Made by a program: the position numbers and the translations under genes. From contig JAUYSE010000033.1 in the NCBI GenBank assembly GCA_030696465.1, positions 1 through 34,941 of the forward strand: DNA of 34,941 nucleotides, given 5' to 3'. Shown here piece after piece: positions 16,016 to 24,558 of the stretch (the first letter of the stretch is position 1; every line of letters begins with the position of its first letter). Source of the DNA: Legionellaceae bacterium. Lineage in GTDB: Bacteria > Pseudomonadota > Gammaproteobacteria > Legionellales > Legionellaceae. Below the pieces are notes generated by a model that saw only the letters and a list, made by a program, of their open reading frames with translations, ran no database searches and had not been told where the DNA came from.

Positions 16016-16273
16016 TCAATGCCACCAAGGTTGGGAAGATTTAACGGGCCCAGCAATAAAACTTCGAAGCCAGCGCAAGAACACGGGAACACTAAAACCA
16101 TAGTGTTCTAAAACACCAAAAAAAACAATGGTCAACACGACTAAGCCTGCTGTCCACAAACGAATATGCAACAAGAATAACAGCATCGGGAAAGCCGCTC
16201 GCGCATCTACCATAAAAAATCGCGGATGCCGCGCCGCATCTCGCCAATGCACATCTGCGGAAAAATCTGCCAT
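16016..16273 (-). CDS. icmT: Dot/Icm secretion protein IcmT
   Basis: IcmT is a small inner-membrane Dot/Icm protein needed for effector export and, in Legionella, for escape from the host cell. The 85-residue product (Legionella 86) begins MADFSADVHWRDAARHPRFFMVDARAAFP, which is the conserved N-terminus. A hydrophobic stretch LWTAGLVVLTIVFFGVLEHY follows, then LRWLRSFIAG. AGGA lies about nine bases before the ATG. It heads the icmT-icmS pair. A hairpin separates it from thyA upstream. Confidence 0.93.
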   Translation of the reverse strand: MADFSADVHWRDAARHPRFFMVDARAAFPMLLFLLHIRLWTAGLVVLTIVFFGVLEHYGFSVPVFLRWLRSFIAGPVKSSQPWWH

Positions 16274-16341
16274 AATAGTAGTCCTATTTTACGATCGTTT
16301 AGAAACAAGCCATTATTTTTGCTCACTTTCTATGCAAATCA

Positions 16342-16379
16342 TTCCCGCCTAAGCACAAAATCTGCGCATAAACCGGGAA
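16342..16379 (-). terminator. imperfect hairpin between thyA and icmT
   Basis: TTCCCG and CGGGAA pair at the base (16342-16347 with 16374-16379), and the inner bases around GCGCA/TGTGC partly continue the stem. On the minus strand the following bases are TGATTTGCAT rather than a T-run, so it may be an attenuator, a processing stem or a weak terminator. Confidence 0.4.
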
Positions 16380-16388
16380 CTCTTACTC

Positions 16389-17183
16389 CTATACCGCAAT
16401 CGCCGCCTTAATCGTAGGCTGCGCTATATAGTTTTCTATTATAATATCCTCATATGCATAATCAAACAATGTAGGTGGCGTCTTCAACAAACGCAACTGT
16501 GGTAATGGGCCTGGCGCACGCGTTTGCTGTAATTTGGCTTGTTCTATATGATTATTATATAGATGGCAATCCCCACCCGTCCAGATAAACTCCCCGACTT
16601 CCAATCCACATTGTGCTGCAACCATATGTGTCAACAAAGCATACGAAGCGATATTAAAAGGAACGCCTAAAAATACGTCCGCCGAACGTTGATATAACTG
16701 ACAAGACAAACGCCCTTGCGCCACATAAAATTGAAACAAAGCATGACAAGGCATTAATGCCATTTCCTCTAACTCTCCGACATTCCAAGCACTGACTAAT
16801 AAACGTCTGGAATCGGGATCTCGTCGAATAGTTTCAATTACCTGCGTTAATTGATCAATGGTTTTCCCGTTTTTCGCTTGCCAAGAGCGCCATTGCTTCC
16901 CATAAACAGGGCCTAAGTCCCCTGACTCATCCGCCCATTCATTCCAAATACTGACTCCAACTGCTTGTAGAGAATGTACATTAGTTTCTCCACGCAAAAA
17001 CCACAGTAGCTCGTGTACAATACTACGTATATGCAGTTTTTTCGTGGTTAATAACGGAAAACCTTCTTGCAAATTAAAGCGCATTTGATAGCCAAAAACA
17101 GATTTTGTGCCCGTGCCCGTACGGTCTTCTTTATCAACACCTTGCGTTAAAATATGATTCAACAATTCTAAATAGACGCGCAT
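16389..17183 (-). CDS. thyA: thymidylate synthase
   Basis: ThyA methylates dUMP to dTMP using methylene-tetrahydrofolate. From the ATG at 17183, with GGAG six bases upstream, the protein has 264 residues, the same as E. coli ThyA. Signature elements are DRTGTGTKSVFGYQMRFNL, HELLWFLRGETN, GDLGPVYGKQWRSW, DPDSRRLLVSAWNV, the catalytic Cys in ALMPCHALFQFYV, and QRSADVFLGVPFNIASYALL. The longer open frame upstream overlaps lgt and is not ThyA-like. Its start overlaps the lgt end by 16 bases, a common lgt-thyA arrangement. Confidence 0.97.
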   Translation of the reverse strand: MRVYLELLNHILTQGVDKEDRTGTGTKSVFGYQMRFNLQEGFPLLTTKKLHIRSIVHELLWFLRGETNVHSLQAVGVSIWNEWADESGDLGPVYGKQWRSWQAKNGKTIDQLTQVIETIRRDPDSRRLLVSAWNVGELEEMALMPCHALFQFYVAQGRLSCQLYQRSADVFLGVPFNIASYALLTHMVAAQCGLEVGEFIWTGGDCHLYNNHIEQAKLQQTRAPGPLPQLRLLKTPPTLFDYAYEDIIIENYIAQPTIKAAIAV

Positions 17184-17953
17184 CGTCTTCTCCACCAAAT
17201 CCAACATCCTAAACACAACATGGGGATCGATAAACATTGCCCCAATGTCAACTGATGAAACAGCACAAAACCAATCTGCGGATCGGGTCGCCGAACACAC
17301 TCTACTAATATTCGACAAACCGCATACCCCATCAAAAACACTGCAGATACACAGCCGACAGGCCGAGGCTTACGTGCATAAATCCATATCACAATAAATA
17401 ATATTATCCCTTCTAAACCCGCCTCATATAACTGGGAAGGATGGCGAGGTTGCCCATCTGCCGTTGGGAACACCATCCCCCAGGGTAAACTGGTGGGACG
17501 CCCCCACAATTCTCCATTAATAAAGTTGCCAATACGACCTGCCCCCAAACCCAAAGGCACCAGTGGCACAATAAAATCGGTGATTTGAAAAACACTACGC
17601 TTCCAACGATGCGCCAGCCAACATTCTGCAAAAAAGACGCCCAAAAGTCCTCCGTGAAAAGACATTCCACCTTCCCAAATTTTAAAAATGGTCAGTGGCG
17701 CCTCCCAAAGCATCTCGGTATCGTAAAAAAGCATATACCCCACTCTGCCACCGATAATCGCACCTAAAGCACCATAAAAAATCATGTCGTCTAATTGAAG
17801 TTTAGTCCAAGCACCTTGATTGTGATACGCTAAACGATATCGACCCAGCAGCCAAGCCATAAAAAAACCAATCAGATACATCAGTCCATACCAATGGATT
17901 TTGAGTGGACCTATAGAAAAAGCAACTGGATTTAATTCTGGATATATGAACAT
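17168..17953 (-). CDS. lgt: prolipoprotein diacylglyceryl transferase
   Basis: Lgt is an inner-membrane enzyme that moves diacylglycerol from phosphatidylglycerol to the lipobox cysteine of prolipoproteins. The 261-residue protein begins FSIGPLKIHWYGLMYLIGF. It contains GGRVGYMLFYD, WEGGMSFHGGLLGV, the Lgt signature GLGAGRIGNFINGELWGRPT and HPSQLYEAGLEG, spread over about seven hydrophobic segments. It acts on the lipoproteins coded in this window (at 823, 23139 and 28834). It lies 10 bases after the TauE-like exporter gene and overlaps thyA. Confidence 0.97.
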   Translation of the reverse strand: MFIYPELNPVAFSIGPLKIHWYGLMYLIGFFMAWLLGRYRLAYHNQGAWTKLQLDDMIFYGALGAIIGGRVGYMLFYDTEMLWEAPLTIFKIWEGGMSFHGGLLGVFFAECWLAHRWKRSVFQITDFIVPLVPLGLGAGRIGNFINGELWGRPTSLPWGMVFPTADGQPRHPSQLYEAGLEGIILFIVIWIYARKPRPVGCVSAVFLMGYAVCRILVECVRRPDPQIGFVLFHQLTLGQCLSIPMLCLGCWIWWRRRCASI

Positions 17954-17963
17954 AGTTTAATCA

Positions 17964-18761
17964 CTACCTTAGTGCTGAATACAACATATTGAATGCAATA
18001 ATACACAATATAATAACAAAAGTGAGCCGTAATTGTGAAATCGGAACACTGTAATTCAGTCGCGCGCCCCAAGGTGCTGCAATAATACTGGGAATCGCGA
18101 CAAACAATACTGCTGGCCAGTATACATACCCCGTAGCCCACGGTGGCAATCCTAGTACGGATAAACCCGTCAAGGTAAAGACGCAGGTCCCAATAATGGA
18201 TACGGTCAGTGTACACAGAGAAGAAATAGGAGCAATGCTACGCGGTGGAACACCACAATAGGTTAAATAAGGAATAATTAAAGCACCGCCACCAACGCCC
18301 AACAACCCTGATTTAAATCCAATCAAAAAGCTCACAATCCTATCTACCCAAACAGGCATCTTTTTGGTATGGCTAAACACATGCACACTACGGAACATCT
18401 TATACGCGACAAACAATAAAAAACAACCAAAAAATATTTTCAACCACATAGACGAAAGAAACCCCGCTAATCCGGCGCCTACAAAAGTACCCAAAATTAT
18501 CCCTATTTTTAAGCGGCTATACTCATCCCATAAGATCGGGCTTAAACGATAATGTGCATGTATAGACGCGAGAGAGGTCCCTATCATTGCCCCCAAAGAA
18601 GAACCTGCCGCCAAATGCATACATAAGTCATCTGGAAATCCCGCATACCCTTTAAAAATAAAAAACAACGCAGGGACGACAATAACACCGCCTCCAAGTC
18701 CTAAAAGACCCGACATCAAGCCTGTAACCAGTCCTGCCATTATATACAATAAAAAAATCAA
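17964..18761 (-). CDS. TauE/SafE-family membrane permease
   Basis: TauE/SafE proteins are inner-membrane carriers linked to export of sulfite or organosulfur anions. The actual substrate here cannot be read. The 265-residue protein has about eight hydrophobic segments and two family repeats, LVTGLMSGLLGLGGGVIVVP near the start and FKSGLLGVGGGALIIPYLTYCGVPP near residue 150. The start is a TTG at 18761, with GAGG eight bases upstream. The ATG seven codons later would cut the first membrane helix. The gene sits between ptsP and lgt, as it does in several gammaproteobacteria. Confidence 0.9.
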   Translation of the reverse strand: MIFLLYIMAGLVTGLMSGLLGLGGGVIVVPALFFIFKGYAGFPDDLCMHLAAGSSLGAMIGTSLASIHAHYRLSPILWDEYSRLKIGIILGTFVGAGLAGFLSSMWLKIFFGCFLLFVAYKMFRSVHVFSHTKKMPVWVDRIVSFLIGFKSGLLGVGGGALIIPYLTYCGVPPRSIAPISSLCTLTVSIIGTCVFTLTGLSVLGLPPWATGYVYWPAVLFVAIPSIIAAPWGARLNYSVPISQLRLTFVIILCIIAFNMLYSALR

Positions 18762-18870
18762 AATGTCAGCCTCTTCAATGCGTTACGGCTATTTTGTTAA
18801 CCCAGAAACGCTGTCAAACAAGACATTTCGGGAGATTTTCCACTTCTTTACGGTCACGGACTGGATCTGA

Positions 18871-18901
18871 CTCCTCCGCTTCCTCACGGTCGCGGCTCGG
18901 A
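18871..18901. repeat. dispersed repeat family A copy 4, between ptsP and the TauE-like gene
   Basis: CTCCTCCGCT then TCCTCACGGTCGCGGCTCGG matches copy 1 (bases 1-45) and the core of copies 3 and 5. It starts four bases beyond the ptsP stop, in an intergenic gap of 143 bases inside a same-strand gene series. The rest of the gap shows nothing. Confidence 0.65.
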
Positions 18902-18904
18902 CGA

Positions 18905-21196
18905 TTAGCGCCCCATACGAATTAAATCGGATAAATCATCGCGAATTAACATATCCGTTAGATATTGCCGAATCTCTTTTGCATGATCAAACTGCAATAC
19001 ATCCGTCAATGCAATACGTGCCGCACTAAGCGTTATATTTCGAATTAACCACTTAATCCGGGGTAAACTATAAGAGTTCATGCTAAATGAATCAAATCCC
19101 ATTGCCAACAGTAACACACAACACAGTGGATCACTGGCCATTTCACCACAGAGTCCTACTTCTACCCCTGCAGCATGTCCCCCCTCAACCACCGCCATTA
19201 AGGTCCGTAACATCGCTGGATGTAAGGCATCATAGAGTCCTGCTACCCTGTCATTATTGCGATCCACGGCCAGTAAATATTGCGTAAGATCGTTACTGCC
19301 AACCGACAGAAAATCCACGCGTTGTGCAATATCGTACGCTAAGCATACCGCAGAGGGCACTTCAATCATCACCCCAATTTTAGGCTTCACAATCACATAT
19401 TGTTCTTCTAGTAATTCTTCATATGCCTGATCAATCAATCGACAAGCTTCATCCACTTCATTCAGCGCAGAAACCATGGGTAACATAATCCGTAAATTAC
19501 CCACAGACTCACTGGCGCGCATCATTGCTCGCACTTGAATTAAAAATACATCAGGATGGTCTAAGGTTACTCGAATGCCTCTCCACCCCAAATAAGGGTT
19601 CGTTTCTTGTACCGGAAAATAAGAAAGTGCTTTATCTCCGCCAATATCTAAGGTGCGCATGGTGACGGCATGTGGTGAAAACGCATGTAATATTTGTCGA
19701 TAAATAATGCATTGCTCTTCTTCTGAGGGGAAACGATCTCTACTCATAAAGGGGACTTCTGAACGATACAAACCTACCCCCTCAGCACCCACACTCATAG
19801 ATAAACCCGCATCTACCGCGAGTCCAATATTCACCTGTAAAGACACCTTGTATTGATCGAGGGTTTCCGCTGGTTTATCTCGTAAACTCACTAAACTTTG
19901 ATTTAAAGCAGCATCATCTTGCGCAATTCTCTTAAAATCAGCCAATACCGCTTTGGAGGGAGAGATATACACATGTCCAAAATATCCATCTAAAATAATG
20001 GCACGCCCCATTAATTTAGCAGGTTTAAGCCCTCGAACACCCATCACTGCAGGAACACCCAATGCTCTTGCTAAAATAGATACATGTGAATTATGCGAGC
20101 CACGAACGGAGACTACCCCTAATAACTGCCCTTCAGGAACTTCTGCCACATCAGAAGCGGATACCTCTTCACCCACTAATATGGTTCTACGCGGATAATG
20201 GATGACTTCTCGCTTTGACCACTGTAGCTGCGCTAATACTCTTCTGCCCAGATCGCGAAAATCACTGGCACGCTCACGTAAATATACATCGTCCATTGAT
20301 TCAAACTGTTGAATATGCCGTTTAATCACCATCGCCAAAGCAGCTTGTGCATTCCAGCTTTCAGTCTCGATGAGATCAATAACTTCTTGCCCCAAGCTAT
20401 CGTTGTCTAAAATTCTAACATACACTTCAAATAAAGCATGATCTTCTTCTGCAAGACTGTCACGCATACGCCGACTCAAGCGTTGCATCTCGTCGCGAGC
20501 ACCTTCTAGTGCCTTCAAAAAAAACTCTATTTCAGCACTCTTATCGTCCGTAGCAATCATGGGGACTGCATCAATATCAGCCGGCGGATATACCACCACC
20601 GCCGTACCTATCCCTATTCCTGCAACACTGGCTAAACCCGTAAAAACACTGGTAACCGCCTCTGTTTTCGTCTCACCGGCATTGCTAAAACGCTGAGTCA
20701 GCTCATCTAATTCACCCGTTGCTTCTGCATGGGCAATAATGCCGCCTAATTGCGCAGCCAAGGTAATTAAAAAGGCTTCTCCGGCATCATCAAAACATCG
20801 AGAGTCTCTTTGCTGAACAGTAAGCACGCCATATAGTTTGCGATGTTGAATAATCGGAACACCTAAAAAGCCGTGTAAATGCTGCTCTTCTAGGCGTTCA
20901 TCGTGAAAAAAGTTGGGATGTTGATGTGCATCATCGGTATTAATTGGCTCTTCTCGACGCCCTACTAAACCAAGGATACCTTTATCTTTTGGAACACGGA
21001 CCACAAACTCCGCATGTTTATTGAGACCATCGGTGGCAATTAACACATATTCTTCATGTTTATTATCAATCAAGTATACCGACACAGAATCTGCAGATAC
21101 GGCCTTTCGTAGACGTTGCACCAGCACAGCAAGTGCTTCAGTCAAATGACTGGCTGTAGTGACATCTTGAACGATCCGTTTTAACACTTTCAACAT
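18905..21196 (-). CDS. ptsP: PTS-Ntr enzyme I (PEP-protein phosphotransferase PtsP)
   Basis: PtsP takes phosphate from phosphoenolpyruvate and passes it to NPr, starting the regulatory nitrogen PTS relay. The 763 residues show an N-terminal GAF domain (about 1-157) and then the enzyme I body. The phospho-acceptor His is H371 in GSHNSHVSILARALGVPAV. The PEP-binding barrel shows AEGVGLYRSEVPFM, LDIGGDKALSYF, NPYLGWRGIRV, FLSVGSNDLTQYLLAVDRNN and the catalytic CGEMASDP. It follows rppH by 18 bases, the standard gammaproteobacterial pair. No NPr or EIIA-Ntr gene is in the window. Confidence 0.96.
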   Translation of the reverse strand: MLKVLKRIVQDVTTASHLTEALAVLVQRLRKAVSADSVSVYLIDNKHEEYVLIATDGLNKHAEFVVRVPKDKGILGLVGRREEPINTDDAHQHPNFFHDERLEEQHLHGFLGVPIIQHRKLYGVLTVQQRDSRCFDDAGEAFLITLAAQLGGIIAHAEATGELDELTQRFSNAGETKTEAVTSVFTGLASVAGIGIGTAVVVYPPADIDAVPMIATDDKSAEIEFFLKALEGARDEMQRLSRRMRDSLAEEDHALFEVYVRILDNDSLGQEVIDLIETESWNAQAALAMVIKRHIQQFESMDDVYLRERASDFRDLGRRVLAQLQWSKREVIHYPRRTILVGEEVSASDVAEVPEGQLLGVVSVRGSHNSHVSILARALGVPAVMGVRGLKPAKLMGRAIILDGYFGHVYISPSKAVLADFKRIAQDDAALNQSLVSLRDKPAETLDQYKVSLQVNIGLAVDAGLSMSVGAEGVGLYRSEVPFMSRDRFPSEEEQCIIYRQILHAFSPHAVTMRTLDIGGDKALSYFPVQETNPYLGWRGIRVTLDHPDVFLIQVRAMMRASESVGNLRIMLPMVSALNEVDEACRLIDQAYEELLEEQYVIVKPKIGVMIEVPSAVCLAYDIAQRVDFLSVGSNDLTQYLLAVDRNNDRVAGLYDALHPAMLRTLMAVVEGGHAAGVEVGLCGEMASDPLCCVLLLAMGFDSFSMNSYSLPRIKWLIRNITLSAARIALTDVLQFDHAKEIRQYLTDMLIRDDLSDLIRMGR

Positions 21197-21214
21197 GAAT
21201 AATGCATCATCCTT

Positions 21215-21709
21215 TTAGGGTCGACGTCTTTTCTGTCGTTTTAACAGCCCTTCTAATTCGTGCAATGCGCGAGTATATACTTGTTTTTTAAAAAAAATAA
21301 CCGTTTCGATTGGTGCGTTATATTCAATCCAGCGCCAATTATCAAATTCAGGAGTATTACTTCGTTCCAAACAAACATGATGTTCAGGACTCAATAGTCG
21401 CAGCAAGAACCATTTTTGCTTTTGACCGATCACTAAAGGAGAAACACTGTGTCGCACATACTGTTTGGGTAAGCGATATTTCAACCAGCGACGAGTTACT
21501 CCTAATACTTGAACATCAGCGGGCAACAAGCCTACTTCTTCGTGTAATTCTCGGTACATGGCCTCCAGCGCGGTTTCACCGGTCGCTAAACCGCCTTGTG
21601 GAAACTGCCAGGAATCATTCCCTGCACGCTTTCCCCAAAAAACCTCACCGAGATCGTTTATTAAAACGATACCAACGTTTAATCTATAACCCCCACGATC
21701 TACCACCAT
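21215..21709 (-). CDS. rppH: RNA pyrophosphohydrolase
   Basis: RppH is a Nudix hydrolase that removes pyrophosphate from the 5' end of mRNA, which exposes the transcript to RNase E decay. It starts VDRGGYRLNVGIVLIN, has SWQFPQGG, and carries the Nudix box GLATGETALEAMYRELHEEVGL. LPKQYVRH, IGQKQKWFLLRL and NTPEFDNWRWIEY are family hallmarks. The ATG at 21709 gives 164 residues. A GTG at 21718 would add three. It is the first gene of a long minus-strand series running to rep and is divergent from ihfB. Confidence 0.95.
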   Translation of the reverse strand: MVVDRGGYRLNVGIVLINDLGEVFWGKRAGNDSWQFPQGGLATGETALEAMYRELHEEVGLLPADVQVLGVTRRWLKYRLPKQYVRHSVSPLVIGQKQKWFLLRLLSPEHHVCLERSNTPEFDNWRWIEYNAPIETVIFFKKQVYTRALHELEGLLKRQKRRRP

Positions 21710-21889
21710 ACTAATCACTACACTTAATCTAAAGAAACACCATCATAAGTTACTTGATTGTTTCACAAACATATTATACTTGGCAAGGCATTCGAGGCTA
21801 TTATCCAGAACAATTCCTTGTATTTACCTCCTAAATAAGTATATTATTTGACATCTGTTCGCTATACCTCAAAAAACTAGAGTATTTTT

Positions 21890-22204
21890 ATGATTAAATC
21901 AGAATTTATTGAAGAAATGGGCGGAAAACTTACCCATATGTCTCTATCCGAAAAAAACGTCATGCACGCTGTCAATTCTATTTTAGAAACAATGACCAAT
22001 TCGTTAATTAACGATCAACGTATTGAAATTCGCGGCTTTGGTAGCTTTACTGTACACCATTTCGAACCCCGCAAAGCGCGTAATCCCAAAACACGTGAGT
22101 CTGTCACCACGAGACACCGACATAAAGCACACTTTAAACCCGGGAAAAAACTCCGAGAAATGGTAAATGCCTCGCGTCATCTTCCGATTCAAGAACGTTC
22201 TTAA
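21890..22204 (+). CDS. ihfB: integration host factor beta subunit
   Basis: IHF is a heterodimer that bends DNA sharply at specific sites and supports transcription, replication and recombination. The 104-residue protein begins MIKSEFIEEMGGKLTHMSLSEKNVMHAVNSIL. It carries the DNA-binding arm RIEIRGFGSFTVHHFEPRKARNPKT, whose RNP is the HU/IHF signature, followed by AHFKPGKKLREMV, closest to IhfB. It has about ten extra C-terminal residues. It stands alone, with a divergent gap of 180 bases to rppH. Confidence 0.92.
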   Translation: MIKSEFIEEMGGKLTHMSLSEKNVMHAVNSILETMTNSLINDQRIEIRGFGSFTVHHFEPRKARNPKTRESVTTRHRHKAHFKPGKKLREMVNASRHLPIQERS

Positions 22205-22502
22205 ATATATAGGTGAAAGCCTGAATTCTGTGGCTTGTCCGCAGGATTCAGTGGTACAAAAACCATATGTCTTCAAGCAGCTGAATACCGTGAACAAGCG
22301 CTGTATCTTCTACGCAAGTCCTTAAAGACTCCGTCATCCAGAGCCGGTTTGAATTAAGTTAAATACTCTGAAAATTCCGCGGTGGCTCCGCTTGCTCACG
22401 CGCGCGGCTCGGATCAACCTGCCACTGATATTAGTGAGGAGCGTTTTTCAAGTCCTGTATAAAACGTTAACTTAACGGCAGTGCGTATTAAGCGACAAAT
22501 CC
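22205..22502. repeat. gene-less stretch with hairpin and repeat family A copy 5
   Basis: No gene is visible. A hairpin with imperfect arms CTGAATTCTGT (22221-22231) and GCAGGATTCAG (22241-22251) lies 17 bases after ihfB and may help end its transcript. Bases 22386-22440 hold family A copy 5. Bases 22405-22435 are the reverse complement of 1657-1687 at 30 of 31 positions, and CTCCGCTTGCTCACG before them matches copies 1 and 4. Confidence 0.65.
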
Positions 22503-23135
22503 CTACACCTTCTCTGCAATCAACACCGTATCAGCCCTACGTTTTGCAAATAGACCACTATCAACCACCCCTGGAATATTCTTCAATTGTTCTTCTAAAG
22601 CGATAGGGGTATTAAAATTAAGATGATATACATCTAAAATGATGTTGCCATTGTCGGTGACAAAGCCGCGACGATACTCAGGCGCCCCCCCAAGCACCAC
22701 CATCGCACGAGCCACAGAGCTACGCGCCATCGGAAGCACTTCTATCGGAAGCGGGAATTGACCCAAACGGGCAACGACTTTACGCTGCTCCACTAAACAC
22801 AAAAAAGAACGAGAGAGGCTCGCCAGTATTTTTTCTCGCGTGTGCGCCCCCCCACCCCCTTTAATCATGCGTCCATCAGCATCAATTTCATCCGCACTGT
22901 CAATATACAAGGGGATCTCAGATACCTCGTTGCAATCTATTACCGGAATGCCACAAGCCTTCAGTTGTGCGGCCGTTGCTTCTGAGCTGGCCACACAAGC
23001 ATCTAAGTCGTATTTATGGGAGGCCAATGCCTCAATAAAATGTTGAACCGTAAGCCCAGAGCCAATCCCTAATACTTTATGCCCTTTGACATAGGCAAGT
23101 GCCGCTTGCGCGACATGTGCTTTTAATGCATCCAT
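22503..23135 (-). CDS. rpiA: ribose-5-phosphate isomerase A
   Basis: RpiA interconverts ribose-5-phosphate and ribulose-5-phosphate in the pentose phosphate pathway. The 210-residue protein (E. coli 219) shows the substrate-binding LGIGSGLTVQHFIEAL, the SSEATAAQLK stretch, the active-site YIDSADEIDADGRMIKGGGGAHTREKIL, which includes the catalytic Asp-Glu and Lys, and DNGNIILDVYHLNF. The phosphate loop has GSGLT where GTGST is usual. It begins three bases after the lipoprotein gene stop, so the two are cotranscribed. Confidence 0.95.
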   Translation of the reverse strand: MDALKAHVAQAALAYVKGHKVLGIGSGLTVQHFIEALASHKYDLDACVASSEATAAQLKACGIPVIDCNEVSEIPLYIDSADEIDADGRMIKGGGGAHTREKILASLSRSFLCLVEQRKVVARLGQFPLPIEVLPMARSSVARAMVVLGGAPEYRRGFVTDNGNIILDVYHLNFNTPIALEEQLKNIPGVVDSGLFAKRRADTVLIAEKV

Positions 23136-23138
23136 TTT

Positions 23139-23483
23139 TTATTGTCCAAAACTAGGGGCTACCACAGGAACGCCGTTCGCGTTTCCGACCGGTGTATTTG
23201 GTATTTTCGTCGTAGGCATCCCGGCACTCACTGTCGGTGATGGTGTACTTACGGTGGGAGCCGTAGTTTGCACAGCCGCGGCGGAAGGATCTGTAACAGC
23301 ATTGGTTGTTTCTTGTTTCTTTTTAGTCATCGCCGCTTTGGTATCTGCCGAAAAATTAGGACGAACAGGTTGTGTGTACACGCCAGAATTTTGATACTCA
23401 TCATCATTAAACATAGATGAAATTGAAGAACAAGCGGTTAACACAGGGAGGAGCAACGCTACAGTCAAATATTTTAATTTCAT
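23139..23483 (-). CDS. small hypothetical lipoprotein
   Basis: The 114-residue product has a clear lipoprotein signal peptide: MKLKYLTVALLLPVLTAC, with the lipobox LTAC and the modified cysteine at residue 18. The mature part has no domain I recognise. It is Ser/Thr/Pro/Ala-rich, especially residues 65-105, and probably extended and unstructured. AGGGAA lies about seven bases before the ATG. It sits just upstream of rpiA in one transcript. Short lipoproteins of this kind are often envelope spacers, but nothing specific can be said. Confidence 0.85.
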   Translation of the reverse strand: MKLKYLTVALLLPVLTACSSISSMFNDDEYQNSGVYTQPVRPNFSADTKAAMTKKKQETTNAVTDPSAAAVQTTAPTVSTPSPTVSAGMPTTKIPNTPVGNANGVPVVAPSFGQ

Positions 23484-23595
23484 AATATATTCCCTTCATT
23501 ATGGTATCTTGATACATTAAACGAAGCACAGCTTCTTTATACTGCGCGCAATATTAATTCTCACAGCAACGCCCTTTTTTTACAAGGATTTTTCT

Positions 23596-24555
23596 ATGAT
23601 TTATCAAAATATTTTAGAATGTATTGGACACACTCCCAGCGTACGCATCCAACATATTGCGAGAGAATTAGAATGTGAAATATATGCAAAATGTGAGTTT
23701 CTCAATCCAGGCGGATCAAGTAAAGATCGCATCGGATACAATATGGTACTACATGCCCAAAATGCAGGCCGTATTTGTCCTGGAGACACCCTCATCGAGC
23801 CCACCTCCGGAAACACCGGCATAGGGATTGCTCTAGCCGGCGCGGTGCTTGGCTATAATATTGTCATTACTATGCCCAATAAAATGAGCTTAGAAAAACA
23901 AGTCGTGTTAGAAAGACTCGGCGCTACCATCCATAGAACCCCCTCCGAAGCGGCCTCTATGGACCCAGACAGTCATATTTCTTTAGCGAAACGTCTGCAA
24001 AAAGAGCTCCCCAACGCACATATTCTGGATCAATATGAAAATCCAGATAACCCAAATGCCCATTATTACGGAACTGCTGAAGAAATTATTGCCGATTTTG
24101 GAAAAGACCTACATCTGGTAATCGCCACTGTTGGCACCGGAGGAACCATCTCAGGAACCGCAAAACGTTTAAAAGAGTATAATCCTAATATACAAATTAT
24201 TGGGGTAGATCCTGTGGGTTCCATTTTAGGTGGCGGTCAAGACATAAAACCCTATTTGGTCGAAGGGATTGGCTACGATTTTATTCCTGGAGTATTAAAC
24301 AACCAACTAATTGATAAATATATCAAAACAGAAGATGGTCCTTCCTTTCAAATGGCACGACGACTCATCCGTGAAGAAGGTTTGTTGGTCGGTGGCTCTT
24401 CTGGTGCTGCGCTATGGGCAACGCTACAAGTTGCAAAAACCCTACAAAAAGGACAAAAATGCTTAGTTATTTTACCTGACTCCATTCGAAACTATCTCTC
24501 CAAATTTGCAAGTGACACTTGGATGCAAGAACAAGGACTATCACAATTTATGTGA
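23596..24555 (+). CDS. cystathionine beta-synthase-like PLP enzyme (catalytic domain only)
   Basis: This is a fold-type II PLP enzyme that joins serine (or O-acetylserine) with a thiol. The PLP lysine is K43 in NPGGSSKDRIG. EPTSGNTGIGIALAG, GTGGTISGTAKRLKE and GGSSGAALWA bind substrate and PLP phosphate. The C-terminal LPDSIRNYLSKFASDTWM is characteristic of cystathionine beta-synthase rather than CysK. At 319 residues it lacks the regulatory CBS-pair domain of longer forms. No cystathionine gamma-lyase is adjacent, so whether it does reverse transsulfuration or cysteine synthesis is open. The cysteine it could make would feed the gshAB pathway. AAGGA lies eight bases before the ATG. Confidence 0.88.
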   Translation: MIYQNILECIGHTPSVRIQHIARELECEIYAKCEFLNPGGSSKDRIGYNMVLHAQNAGRICPGDTLIEPTSGNTGIGIALAGAVLGYNIVITMPNKMSLEKQVVLERLGATIHRTPSEAASMDPDSHISLAKRLQKELPNAHILDQYENPDNPNAHYYGTAEEIIADFGKDLHLVIATVGTGGTISGTAKRLKEYNPNIQIIGVDPVGSILGGGQDIKPYLVEGIGYDFIPGVLNNQLIDKYIKTEDGPSFQMARRLIREEGLLVGGSSGAALWATLQVAKTLQKGQKCLVILPDSIRNYLSKFASDTWMQEQGLSQFM

Positions 24556-24558
24556 TCT

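Noticed and set aside
16015..16101. N-terminal 29-residue extension of IcmS
   Set aside because: It lies in another frame of icmT, has no similarity to IcmS, and the ATG at 16014 gives exactly the family length.
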